From: Mycobacterium sp. UM_CSW
GTDB lineage: Bacteria > Actinomycetota > Actinomycetes > Mycobacteriales > Mycobacteriaceae
NCBI RefSeq assembly: GCF_000455205.1
Contig: NZ_AUWQ01000019.1
Span: forward strand, 19,379 to 83,378
DNA length: 64,000 nt
Reading direction: 5' to 3'
Part shown: positions 1 to 7,787 of the stretch, piece by piece
Layout of the letters: each line of letters starts with the position of its first letter
Numbering within the stretch: position 1 is the first letter of the stretch
The notes under the pieces: model-generated
Told to the model about the DNA's origin: nothing
Seen by the model: the letters and a program-made list of their open reading frames with translations, nothing else
Database searches by the model: none
Translations under genes and position numbers: made by a program

Positions 1-20
1 TCCTGGGGCTTGCCGGCTAG

Positions 21-65
21 TTACCCGCTAGCGCGGTAGCGGAATGGACGGTGGCGGTAACGACA
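21..65 (+). promoter_or_regulatory. Two-part regulatory element upstream of htrA-like gene
   Basis: Bases 21-38 read TTACCCGCTAGCGCGGTA, an imperfect palindrome, and bases 50-65 read GGTGGCGGTAACGACA. The second block is repeated exactly at 23497-23512, also after a similar palindrome and a 12-base gap. The element ends 112 bp before the protease start at 178. Related copies occur at 3207, 3919, 4029, 11598, 23468, 36141, 36657 and 37187. Binding of a shared regulator is inferred from the recurrence; the regulator is unknown. Confidence 0.5.
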
Positions 66-177
66 GCCGCGCTCTCAGCCGCGATCCTGGACATGAGCGG
101 TTCCAGCGCGCACAGCGCCGAACCGATGTCGTTGCGCCCCATGGCCTTCGACGTATTCGAGGTGAGGACAAGGACTC

Positions 178-1371
178 ATGTCTGTTGATGACGGCTGCTA
201 CTGCCTGTTGCCGCCGTCCGGCCGACACTCGTCGCACCGGGTGCCCCGGCGCCGGAAGCGGTTGGTGCGCGGCGGGTTGTTGCTGCTGCGTGGAGCGGAG
301 GTCGCGTTGTTTGTCGCGACGATCTTCGCCGCCGTCGCGTTGCTTGCCCACCCGCCCGCGGTCGGCAGGTCGTCAGTAGATTCCAGTTTCGCGTTGGCTT
401 TGCCTAATTCCGGGCCTAATTCCGGCGCGTTCTCTGTCCAGGAGGTGGCCGCGAAGGTGTTGCCCAGCGTGGTGACGCTGAAATTCAATGACGGCAACCG
501 CTCTCAGCTCGGTTCAGGCGTGATCCTCACCGCCGACGGGCTGATCATGACCAATAACCACGTCGTGGCACCGATGAGCGGTGGCCGTCGGCCGCCGGCG
601 GACACCGAGGTGACCCTCAGCGACGGCCGCACCGCGGCGTTCGACCTGATCGCCACCGACCCGAGGAGCGACATTGCGATCGGGCGGGCTCGGGACGTGT
701 CCGGCCTCACCCCGATCTCGGTCGGCTCGTCGGCGGAGCTGCGTGTCGGTCAGCCCGTCGCGGCGGTGGGGTCTCCACTGGGGCTGCGCGGCACCGTCAC
801 CGCGGGCATCGTCAGCGCGCTGAATCGGTTGGTAAGTCCCGCGATTGACCCGGGCGGGCCGCTGAGCGCGTATTACGCCATCCAAACCGACGCGGCGATC
901 AATCCGGGTAATTCCGGTGGTGCACTCGTCGACATGAATGGCGCGCTGGTCGGCATCAACGCCGCCGAGGCGGTGCTGCCCGCCGCGGAGGGTGCGGGCA
1001 GCACAGCACACGGATCGATCGGTCTCAACTATGCGATTCCCGTCGACCACGCCGCACGCATCGCCGCCGAACTGGCCACGACCGGCCAGGCATCGCATGG
1101 CTGGCTGGGCGTGCAAGCCACCGGCGACGCCGGTGTCCTCGGCGCCAAGATCACCGGGGTGGACGCCGGAAGCCCCGGTGCGGCGGCCGGATTGACGGTC
1201 GGCGCTGTCGTCACCAAGGTCGATGACCAGATCATCGACAGCGGAGCCACCTTGGTGGCGGCCGTGCAATCCAGGGAACCCGGGGCCTCGGTCGCGCTCG
1301 CGTTCGTGCACAGTTCGGGTCTGCCGATGACGGCGCGGGTCACCCTCGGCACCGACCAGGGTCGGCAGTAG
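178..1371 (+). CDS. Membrane-anchored HtrA-type serine protease with PDZ domain
   Basis: This is a 397-residue S1C (DegP/HtrA) family protease, likely acting in protein quality control outside the membrane. A basic N-terminus is followed by one hydrophobic segment at about residues 41-57, which should anchor it with the protease domain outside. The trypsin-like triad is visible: His128 in TNNHVV, Asp165 in DPRSDIAI and Ser246 in NPGNSGGAL. A single PDZ domain fills roughly residues 305-390, with the GWLGV start typical of the family. The length matches mycobacterial PepD/HtrA paralogues. The start is the first ATG and no strong Shine-Dalgarno is seen. It stands alone; the next gene is on the other strand. 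The family is certain, but the exact orthologue is not. Confidence 0.9.
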   Translation: MSVDDGCYCLLPPSGRHSSHRVPRRRKRLVRGGLLLLRGAEVALFVATIFAAVALLAHPPAVGRSSVDSSFALALPNSGPNSGAFSVQEVAAKVLPSVVTLKFNDGNRSQLGSGVILTADGLIMTNNHVVAPMSGGRRPPADTEVTLSDGRTAAFDLIATDPRSDIAIGRARDVSGLTPISVGSSAELRVGQPVAAVGSPLGLRGTVTAGIVSALNRLVSPAIDPGGPLSAYYAIQTDAAINPGNSGGALVDMNGALVGINAAEAVLPAAEGAGSTAHGSIGLNYAIPVDHAARIAAELATTGQASHGWLGVQATGDAGVLGAKITGVDAGSPGAAAGLTVGAVVTKVDDQIIDSGATLVAAVQSREPGASVALAFVHSSGLPMTARVTLGTDQGRQ

Positions 1372-1409
1372 CGAGCTGCATCGAGACTGTGAACTGACGC
1401 GCTGGCCGT

Positions 1410-3020
1410 TCAGACCGGCACGCAAGGGATTTCGGCCGCGAGCGTAGTGCCCTCGCTGTGGCCGCTGGCGACATCCAACCGACCGCCCAGCGCCTCCGCC
1501 CGGTCCCTGAGCCCGATCAGCCCGGATCCCCGCGGATCGGCGCCACCGATGCCGTCGTCAGATATCCACAGGCGCACCCGCCCGTCATCGGCCTCCACGG
1601 CGACAATGACACGGGACGCGTGCGCGTGTTTGGCGGCGTTTGTGAGCGCCTCCGCGACAACGTAATACACCGCCACCTCGACGGTTTTGGGCAATCGCCG
1701 CGGGACGTCGACGCGCAGCTCGACGGGCATGGCGAAACGGCGGCACAGGGCACGCAGCGCGGGGCCCAGGCCGGCATTGGACAGCACGGCCGGATGGATG
1801 CCGCGGGAGAGCTGACGTAGTTCCTCGCTCGCCGCCGCGACTTCGTCGGCGAGTTCGACGATCTCGTGGTGCAGCCGGCCGTCGGGGGGCAGGGAGGCCT
1901 GCAGGGCCTGAAGGCGCAGCCGCAACGTGACGAGGCGCTGCTGCGCACCGTCGTGCAGGTTGCGTTCGATGCGACGCCTGGCCTCGTCACCGGCGGCGAC
2001 GATGCGGGCCCGTGAAGCCATCAGCTCATCGCGCGCCTGTGCATTGGCGATCGCGGTCGCGACCAGCTCGGCGAAATCCGCCAGCTGCTCCTCGGTATGG
2101 GGCGGGTGCGGGTCGGGTCCCGAGGAGGCGATGACAGCCGCGCCCCAGAGCCGGCCGTCCACCTCGATGGGGGCGCCCACCGCCGAACGAATGCCCACGC
2201 CGCGGACCACGGCGGCGATCGGGCCGGCCGCATGCTCGTGGCTGTCCATCCGGGCGGTCGTGCCGCTCTGAAACACCATCGCCGCGACGTTGTCGCCGTC
2301 GAGCGGGAACACCCCGCCGACCGGGATCTTGTCCAAATGGGCCTTGTCGTGGGCGGCGACCAGCTCACACGAGCCGTTCCCCAAGTAGCGGACCAACACG
2401 CAGTTCTGCACCCGCAACGCGCGGGCGACCTCTTCGGCGACCGCGGTGAAGACCTCGGCCGGCGAAACACCGCGGGCGACGAGCGTCGCCACCCGGCGCA
2501 GGGACGTCTGGCGTTGCGCCAATTGGCTGACCTGATTCGCCGCCCGTCGGGTTTCCGCCGTGCGTAGCCGGGCCCGGCCCGCCAGCACATTCGTCAGGAT
2601 GCCGAGGGGCAGAAAAACCGCGAGCGGGAGAAGCTGCGCCGGGTGCGACGGCAGCGCGCCGAGGCCGGCGTCGAGGTGGATCTGCAGGTATACCACCGCG
2701 CTGACCAGCGTCGTCAACACCGCCAGACCGATGTTCCAGAACGACGAGATGACCAGGACGCCAAAGAGATACAGCGCGCCCAAGGTGCTGTGGGGTGCAA
2801 CCGCGGAAAGCAGCCGGACCATGATGGTTTCGGCGACGATCAAGGTGGCGGCAACGATTATCCCGAGCCATGGTGGACTACTCGGCGCCACCGACGACCG
2901 CCCGTGGCGGCGTTTGGCTCCGGGCCGGAAGGGAATCGTCGACCATTCGTTGGATGTCATCGCACGCACGGCTCGATCGGTAGTGCGTCCAGCCGACGGC
3001 GCCGGCGCACAGGCGATCAC
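1410..3020 (-). CDS. GAF-domain sensor histidine kinase, NarL/HisKA_3 class
   Basis: This 536-residue sensor kinase has hydrophobic segments at about residues 52-145 (DUF4118-like), a linker, one GAF domain at about 175-330, a HisKA_3 dimerisation domain with the phospho-acceptor His356 in RNLHDGAQQR, and an HATPase_c domain ending in DDGIGGAD and GLRDR motifs. The GAF-HisKA_3 part closely resembles the last GAF and kinase core of the five-GAF kinase at 17279-21244. Kinases of this class phosphorylate NarL/FixJ response regulators, but none lies nearby or anywhere in the window. The GAF ligand cannot be told from the sequence. The start is uncertain: Met21 (base 2960) is an alternative. A copy of the recurrent palindrome lies at 3207-3222. 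Confidence 0.85.
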   Translation of the reverse strand: MIACAPAPSAGRTTDRAVRAMTSNEWSTIPFRPGAKRRHGRSSVAPSSPPWLGIIVAATLIVAETIMVRLLSAVAPHSTLGALYLFGVLVISSFWNIGLAVLTTLVSAVVYLQIHLDAGLGALPSHPAQLLPLAVFLPLGILTNVLAGRARLRTAETRRAANQVSQLAQRQTSLRRVATLVARGVSPAEVFTAVAEEVARALRVQNCVLVRYLGNGSCELVAAHDKAHLDKIPVGGVFPLDGDNVAAMVFQSGTTARMDSHEHAAGPIAAVVRGVGIRSAVGAPIEVDGRLWGAAVIASSGPDPHPPHTEEQLADFAELVATAIANAQARDELMASRARIVAAGDEARRRIERNLHDGAQQRLVTLRLRLQALQASLPPDGRLHHEIVELADEVAAASEELRQLSRGIHPAVLSNAGLGPALRALCRRFAMPVELRVDVPRRLPKTVEVAVYYVVAEALTNAAKHAHASRVIVAVEADDGRVRLWISDDGIGGADPRGSGLIGLRDRAEALGGRLDVASGHSEGTTLAAEIPCVPV

Positions 3021-3206
3021 GGCTTCTCTGGCTTACGCGTGAACTGGGCGACGGTGCTGCCGTGTTGCGGTGACTGGCGCGATTCCACAACAAAACTCCA
3101 TCCCGCCGACTTCGGCAGTGGCGGCGCTTGATTGTTTCGGGGGGCGCCTCAATCCAGTGTCGCCAAGGGTCAGCCGCTTCACATCGCTGCTGGCTTCAAC
3201 CGCGCA

Positions 3207-3222
3207 TACCGGCTAGCGGGTA
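3207..3222. promoter_or_regulatory. Recurrent palindrome TACCGGCTAGCGGGTA
   Basis: A 16-base imperfect palindrome, one base from the perfect form TACCCGCTAGCGGGTA. The identical 16-mer occurs at 36657-36672. It lies between the sensor kinase start (3020) and the end of the carboxymuconolactone-decarboxylase-family gene, so it most plausibly serves the kinase, 187 bp away. Function is inferred from repetition only. Confidence 0.45.
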
Positions 3223-3254
3223 GGGCGTCCGAACCACCGCCGCACGCCGAGCGC

Positions 3255-3848
3255 TTAGCCGGGCGCGGGTATCTCGAAGGCGTTGAGGATCGCGCACACG
3301 GTGTGGTAGATGCCGGTCAGGACGGCGGCCTCCATCACCCCTGCCGGGCCAAGCGTCGCCTCCGCCGCACGATATAGCGTGTCGTCGAGGCGGTGCTCGA
3401 CCGACAGTGCGCGGGCGACAAGGTGGGCAACGGCCTCGTCCTTGGTCAGATCGTCCGGAAGTCCGCCGTCGGCCAGTGTGCGCACCGCCTTATCGGGGAG
3501 CCCGGCCTGCCCGGCGACCGCGCAATGCGCATACAGCTCATAGGGGGCCCGCCATACCGCGCCGACCGACAGGATGATGACCTCCCTGCAGCGTTTGCTC
3601 AGCGAGGTGTTCGTCTGCTCGGTCACCGCGAGTTGCACGAAGGCTGACGAGATGGCCGGGGTCAGCAGCGCTGGGTTGAAGGGACCGATCAGCCGGCCCG
3701 CATCGGTGCGCGCCCGGAACTTTGCGGCCTCCGCCCATGGCACCGCAACATTCGTGAGCCAGTCGAAGAGCTCCCGCTGGGCCGGATCGAGCGCCGCACG
3801 CTCGTACAGCCGAAGACGACCGCCCAGCCCGCCGCCATCAACCGCCAT
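3255..3848 (-). CDS. Carboxymuconolactone decarboxylase (CMD) family protein
   Basis: A 197-residue cytoplasmic protein with a CMD domain at about residues 85-185. The domain is recognised from REVIILSVGAVWRAPYELY and the following HCAVAGQAG segment. It has the helical His region of the family but lacks the CXXC pair of AhpD-type peroxidases, so a peroxidase role is unlikely; a decarboxylase or hydrolase role is possible. I chose the ATG at 3848 because AGGAGG lies directly upstream (minus strand). A longer reading frame to 3911 adds a tail without family features. A copy of the recurrent GGTAACGACA block sits 71 bp upstream. No operon partner is visible. Substrate unknown. Confidence 0.8.
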   Translation of the reverse strand: MAVDGGGLGGRLRLYERAALDPAQRELFDWLTNVAVPWAEAAKFRARTDAGRLIGPFNPALLTPAISSAFVQLAVTEQTNTSLSKRCREVIILSVGAVWRAPYELYAHCAVAGQAGLPDKAVRTLADGGLPDDLTKDEAVAHLVARALSVEHRLDDTLYRAAEATLGPAGVMEAAVLTGIYHTVCAILNAFEIPAPG

Positions 3849-3918
3849 GAGTCCTCCTACGTTTGGGCCTGGCCTGTCACGAACCACCTGCCTTAAGCAT
3901 GCCGCCATCAAACCCTGA

Positions 3919-3937
3919 TGTCGTTACCGCTAACCGG
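3919..3937 (-). promoter_or_regulatory. Recurrent GCGGTAACGACA block upstream of the CMD gene
   Basis: On the minus strand these bases read CCGGTTAGCGGTAACGACA. The last 12 bases match the second block of the elements at 50-65 and 23497-23512. It lies 71 bp before the CMD-family start at 3848. The accompanying palindrome is only weakly recognisable further upstream. Confidence 0.35.
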
Positions 3938-4028
3938 AATCGACCCGCCAGGACAGCCCATCTCGCAATGAACCACGCTGCGCCGCAGCGACGGTCGCAA
4001 AGGAGCGGCTGGCGAGCCGGTCAAAGTA

Positions 4029-4074
4029 ATTACAGCTAGCCAGAAGTCAAAGGGGACGCTAGCGCGGACGACAG
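4029..4074 (+). promoter_or_regulatory. Two-part regulatory element upstream of PE/PPE pair
   Basis: ATTACAGCTAGC at 4029-4040 followed by ACGCTAGCGCGGACGACAG at 4056-4074 aligns, with substitutions, along the whole length of the element at 23468-23512, including the terminal ACGACA. The end lies about 105 bp before the PE start at 4179, the same distance seen at the htrA-like gene. It is the most diverged plus-strand copy. Confidence 0.35.
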
Positions 4075-4178
4075 CTGCGCCGGCCTCGGCAATGCTACGA
4101 GTTGAGCTTGGCTGCCGAGATGCTCGCATGTCCCGTGCCAGTGAACCAAGTCACCAAATCCGGATCGGGAGAACAAAA

Positions 4179-4478
4179 ATGTCGTTCGTCACCACACGGC
4201 CCGAAGCGCTGACCGCCACCGCGGGACAGCTGGCGGCAATCGGGTCGGCGATGACTGCTTCGAATTCTGCTGTGGCACAATCCGTAACCGGTCTGGTTCC
4301 GGCTGCCGCCGACGAGGTGTCGGCACTGACCGCGGCCGCGTTCACCGCGCACGGCGTTTTGTATAAGGAGATCGGCGCGCAGGCCGTGGCCATGCATCAA
4401 CTGTTCGTGGCCACCTTGCAGAACTCCGCCGGCTCCTATGCAGCCACCGACGCCGCCAATGCGGCCAGCGCCCGCTGA
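4179..4478 (+). CDS. PE family protein (PE domain only)
   Basis: A 99-residue PE protein with the family N-terminus MSFVTTRPEAL and the YAATDAANAA end of the PE helical hairpin. It has no C-terminal extension. PE proteins of this size form heterodimers with a PPE protein and are exported by type VII secretion. The PPE gene starts 15 bases downstream, so the two are almost certainly one operon and one secreted complex. The start at 4179 follows a GGGAGA Shine-Dalgarno; the frame is open further upstream but without PE homology. Confidence 0.92.
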   Translation: MSFVTTRPEALTATAGQLAAIGSAMTASNSAVAQSVTGLVPAAADEVSALTAAAFTAHGVLYKEIGAQAVAMHQLFVATLQNSAGSYAATDAANAASAR

Positions 4479-4493
4479 GAGCCGGTCGGACAC

Positions 4494-5624
4494 ATGGACT
4501 TCGGAGCACTACCGCCGGAAATCAACAGCGGCAGAATTTATTCCGGCCCCGGACCGGAGTCGATGTTGGCCGCCGCGACCGCTTGGGAAAAGCTGGCCGC
4601 GGACCTGTACTCGACGGCCTCCTCGTACGCCGCGGTGGTGTCCGGACTGACCTCCGACGGCTGGCAGGGCCCGGCATCGGCCTCGATGGCGGCCGCGGCG
4701 GAGACCTACGTGACCTGGTTGGGTACCACGGCATCGCAGGCTGGGCAGGCGGCAAATCAGGCGCACGCCGCCGCGGCGGCGTTCGAGGCGGCGTTCGCGG
4801 CCATGGTGCCACCGCCGCTCATCGCCGCCAACCGCGCGCAGTTGGCAACGCTGGTTGAGACGAACTTCTTGGGCATCAATACCGCGACCATCATGGCGAC
4901 CGAGGCCCAGTATGCCGAGATGTGGGCTCAGGACGCCGCCGCCATGTACTCGTATGCCGGGTCTTCGGCCGCCGCGGCGACGCTCACGCCGTTCACCGCG
5001 CCGCCCCAAAACACCAACCCGGCCGGTGTGGGCACGCAAAGCGCCGCGGTCAGCAATTCCACCGGGTCGACCCTGCCGTCGATCGACACGATCGTCCAGC
5101 TGATCGCCGACGACATCAACAACGCGCTGGCGCCCGACCACATCAACTCCGGAATCAGCGCGTTCGCGACGATCCCCTCGATCATCTTGGCGGCGGCCTC
5201 CTTGTTTTCGAGTTCCGGCACTAGCGCCGCCGACTCAACGGCGGCGGCATTGACCGACGTGAGCACCGGGCTCGGCCAGGTGGCGAGCACCCTCGGATCG
5301 GTGGGCTCCGCCTTCGGCCCGGTCCAGCTGGGCGGATCGGTGTCCGCCGAGATGGGTCGGGCGGCCGGTTTGGGCGCGCTGTCGGTCCCACAGAGCTGGG
5401 GCACGCTCACTTCCGCGGCGTCCGGCTCGCCGAAAGCGTTGCCAGTCAATCTCGTCAGCGAAACCGACCTCGGGGAGATGGCCCCGCCGGTCAGCCTGGC
5501 GGGCGCCCCGGCGACCCTGGCGGCCGGAGGGGCCGCCCGGGGCAGGTCGATCGCGCCCGACGGAACGACCGTGCGGTCGTTGATGCGGCCCACCGTGCTT
5601 CCGCGTCAAAGGTATATCGGATAG
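4494..5624 (+). CDS. PPE family protein, SVP subfamily
   Basis: A 376-residue PPE protein. The N-terminal PPE domain (about 1-175) begins [12 protein letters not shown], which gives the Pro-Pro-Glu motif, and carries the WXG-type turn DGWQGPAS near residue 60. The C-terminal part has the LSVPQSW motif near 300 that defines the PPE-SVP subfamily. The tail lacks the PRYGxKPIVMPK end seen in the PPE gene at 62484. It should be co-secreted with the PE protein encoded 15 bp upstream, most likely through ESX-5, the usual route for PPE-SVP proteins. The downstream region is empty of clear genes. Confidence 0.93.
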   Translation: MDFGALPPEINSGRIYSGPGPESMLAAATAWEKLAADLYSTASSYAAVVSGLTSDGWQGPASASMAAAAETYVTWLGTTASQAGQAANQAHAAAAAFEAAFAAMVPPPLIAANRAQLATLVETNFLGINTATIMATEAQYAEMWAQDAAAMYSYAGSSAAAATLTPFTAPPQNTNPAGVGTQSAAVSNSTGSTLPSIDTIVQLIADDINNALAPDHINSGISAFATIPSIILAAASLFSSSGTSAADSTAAALTDVSTGLGQVASTLGSVGSAFGPVQLGGSVSAEMGRAAGLGALSVPQSWGTLTSAASGSPKALPVNLVSETDLGEMAPPVSLAGAPATLAAGGAARGRSIAPDGTTVRSLMRPTVLPRQRYIG

Positions 5625-5746
5625 CGCGACAGCACGCCCGCGCCAAGCGCCTCCGACGACGTTGGGCCACCGGCTATTTCGGCGCGTCCGCGCTGCGACC
5701 AGTACCCATGGCGGCGGCCGTCACACGTGCGGACTGGGCGCGCCGG

Positions 5747-5851
5747 TCATCGCCGCGGGAATCCCGTGTGCCGCTCGACGACAGTGCGACTGTCATGCAG
5801 GGCCCACGCGAGGGTGCTCAATAACAGCATTGCCAGCAATACGGTCAACAT
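5747..5851 (-). CDS. Possible 34-residue membrane peptide
   Basis: An open frame from ATG at 5851 gives a hydrophobic segment (residues 2-17, LTVLLAMLLLSTLAWA) followed by a charged tail. A GAAGGGCAGG stretch on the minus strand lies about 8-17 bases before the ATG and could be a ribosome site. There is no recognisable family and the frame is open further upstream, so this may be chance. Confidence 0.25.
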   Translation of the reverse strand: MLTVLLAMLLLSTLAWALHDSRTVVERHTGFPRR

Positions 5852-6020
5852 CGGCGATACCTGCCCTTCTCGGTCGTTCCCGTCCAGACCGGCCGCCGCG
5901 TCCGACGAGACTGTCCCACAAACGCTTTGGCCACCATCGCGGCGGGTTGCCGGGCGAAGGTAAACGCGCCGCCCGGCAGTTACCACTTCAGCATCGCCCG
6001 CGACGGCCGACATGTCGTCC

Positions 6021-6096
6021 CTGCTGGCCGCCGCAGCCACCCCCGGGTAGCTGTACATCGCCACGTCCGCACCCCGACACCTCGGCTTCGGCAATG
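6021..6096 (-). pseudogene. Possible PPE gene relic
   Basis: Read on the minus strand, this stretch aligns to the PPE core segment [16 protein letters not shown]: a GCCGAGGTGT start, then GGCGATGTACAGCTAC and GCGGCGGCCAGCAG. The reading frame shifts in the middle. It is only about 75 bases and the flanks no longer resemble PPE, so chance similarity cannot be excluded. Confidence 0.22.
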
Positions 6097-6270
6097 GCGC
6101 GCACGCGTGTACCGGCCGGGCCCGGGGCCGGAGCGAGACGGTGGCCACGCTGCGGGCGCTGATCGACCGTGTCGACCGGTCCGCCTCAGTGGCCGTCCGA
6201 CCCGGGTAGTCAACAACATCATCCGCCTGCAGCGATCGCTATCCGTCAGCCTCGAAGCGGCGTGACTAGG

Positions 6271-6870
6271 TCAGTTCAGCGGGAACTGCGCACTATTGAG
6301 GCTTTCGCGCAGCATGCGCCGGTAGCGTGACCACACCGGCACGTAGAGGCCGAGCTCCTTGCGGGCTGCCTGCACCACGTCCTGACGCCTGACCTTAACG
6401 TCCTCGTACGTCCTAAGGGCCGCTCGTTGCCCTTCGGGCATATTGTCCAGCCACATGTCGAGTCGCCCGGTCAAACCCTCGTCGGTTTCCACCTGCCTTA
6501 CCCACTCCGCCAGCTGAACGGACTGCTGGTACGCGTAAGCGATGGCGAGATCTGCGGTCTTGAAGTTCCCGGTGAGCGCGAGCTCGCTGATCACCCGATC
6601 GATCGCTTCGGCCTTTTCAGCGAGGGCTTCCCTTCGGACGTCGGGCGGCAGCGCCTTGAGAATCTCCAGATCCCTGCCGATCCTGAGGGCTTCGGCGTAG
6701 AGCTGCTTCATCTCCTCGTAGTGGAAGCGCTTATGCTCTGACCTCCGGTCGAGCGAACCCGTACCGAACGCGATGATGCCCGCCAGGACGACGAAGGCGC
6801 CGCCCAGCAGGGTTCCCTGTCCCGGAGTTACGTTGTGCCAGAGGTCCATCCACCCGCTCACATTTGCCAC
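6271..6870 (-). CDS. Single-pass membrane protein of unknown function
   Basis: A 199-residue protein with one N-terminal transmembrane segment at about residues 20-37 (LLGGAFVVLAGIIAFGTG), followed by a long, mostly helical cytoplasmic domain rich in Glu, Lys and Arg that could form coiled coil at about 45-105. No catalytic or metal-binding motif is seen and I do not recognise the family. It is transcribed in the same direction as the aromatic-degradation operon ending at 6891, 20 bp upstream, so it may be read through from it, but its composition does not suggest an enzymatic role. Confidence 0.7.
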   Translation of the reverse strand: MANVSGWMDLWHNVTPGQGTLLGGAFVVLAGIIAFGTGSLDRRSEHKRFHYEEMKQLYAEALRIGRDLEILKALPPDVRREALAEKAEAIDRVISELALTGNFKTADLAIAYAYQQSVQLAEWVRQVETDEGLTGRLDMWLDNMPEGQRAALRTYEDVKVRRQDVVQAARKELGLYVPVWSRYRRMLRESLNSAQFPLN

Positions 6871-6890
6871 CTTTCACCACGGCGAGCAGA

Positions 6891-7787
6891 TCAAGTCTGG
6901 GCAAGCGCGAGGCCCGTGAGCCCGAAGCCCAGGTGCACGAGTTCAGTGTCAACGCCGGTGTCGAGGTTGACGTAGCGGATGCCGCCACCCAGATCACCCA
7001 CATAGAACTCCGACTCGGACACCGCGGCGACGCCGATCGCCTCGTGGTACCCGCGAGACACGATCTCCGGTGCACCGATCGTCGGCTGCACCGCCGCGCG
7101 GTTGAGCGTGTTGCCGTCGGGTTCGGCGCCGCGATCGGTCCACAGCATCGTCGTGCCCCCGAGCAGGTGCAGATCGATGGGTTCCGGGAGACCCCGCCAC
7201 AGCAGTTCGATGTCCTCGCGATGCCGCGGACTGACATCTGCCGGCAGATCCAGCGGCGCCCGAAAGATCCTGCCCTCACCGGCCTTTGGTGCACCCTTCT
7301 GCGTCCAGTACAGCAGGCGGCGCTCCAGGTCGACGGCGATGCCGACGCAATGGTTCGCGATCGTTTGCGCGTCCTCGTCGCCTACCCCGGTCACCACCAG
7401 GGGCCGCAGGCCGCTGCCGTCGAGGTTGCAGGTCAGCACTTGCATGCCCTCACGGTCGCACCAATACAGCACGCCCGCTTGCCAATCGGCCGCGAGCTGC
7501 TTGCCCGTGGTGAAGGCGCCGCGCGGCACGATCGTGACGCGGTTGGTTCCGTCCAGATCCGCGCGCTCCAGCGATCCGTTGCGGGCGTAGGCAACTTCCG
7601 AACGTGGGTCGCCTCCGGGATCGGGGGCGCCCATGTTCGTCCAGTAGATGTGGCCGCGTTCCTGGTCGACGACGAGACCGTCGGGCCTCTCGTCCAGCCC
7701 GGCGATCAGGGTCCGCACCCGGGCACCGTCCAACGACACCGCCTGCATCTCCTGCTTGCCGTCGTTGAGCACCAGCAGCTCGGTCAT
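6891..7787 (-). CDS. SMP-30/YWTD-type beta-propeller, probable lactonase-like hydrolase
   Basis: A 298-residue protein with repeated IYWTN, LYWCD and LYWTQ strands, each closing a propeller blade, the signature of the YWTD and SMP-30/gluconolactonase-like fold. The blades cover nearly the whole length and no signal peptide is present, so it should be cytoplasmic. Its ATG overlaps the stop of the flavin hydroxylase by four bases, so it is translationally coupled as the last gene of the ring-cleavage operon. In that setting a lactonase or intermediate-hydrolysing role is reasonable, but the metal ligands of true SMP-30 enzymes cannot be assigned here. The start at 7787 excludes a long upstream extension that lies within the previous gene. 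Confidence 0.8.
   Translation of the reverse strand: MTELLVLNDGKQEMQAVSLDGARVRTLIAGLDERPDGLVVDQERGHIYWTNMGAPDPGGDPRSEVAYARNGSLERADLDGTNRVTIVPRGAFTTGKQLAADWQAGVLYWCDREGMQVLTCNLDGSGLRPLVVTGVGDEDAQTIANHCVGIAVDLERRLLYWTQKGAPKAGEGRIFRAPLDLPADVSPRHREDIELLWRGLPEPIDLHLLGGTTMLWTDRGAEPDGNTLNRAAVQPTIGAPEIVSRGYHEAIGVAAVSESEFYVGDLGGGIRYVNLDTGVDTELVHLGFGLTGLALAQT

Larger units (their letters stand above)
5625..6270. other. 646-bp region without a confident intact gene
   Basis: Open frames on both strands are short and their composition does not favour any of them. The stretch holds a possible short membrane peptide (5747-5851) and a stretch resembling the conserved MYGYAG part of PPE genes on the minus strand (6021-6096). 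The rest looks like decayed coding DNA. No RNA gene or strong terminator was seen. Confidence 0.5.

Noticed and set aside
5662-6265. Overlapping open frames of 110-170 residues after the first PPE gene
   Set aside because: Arg/Pro-rich translations, no ribosome sites and no family features; treated as non-coding or decayed.
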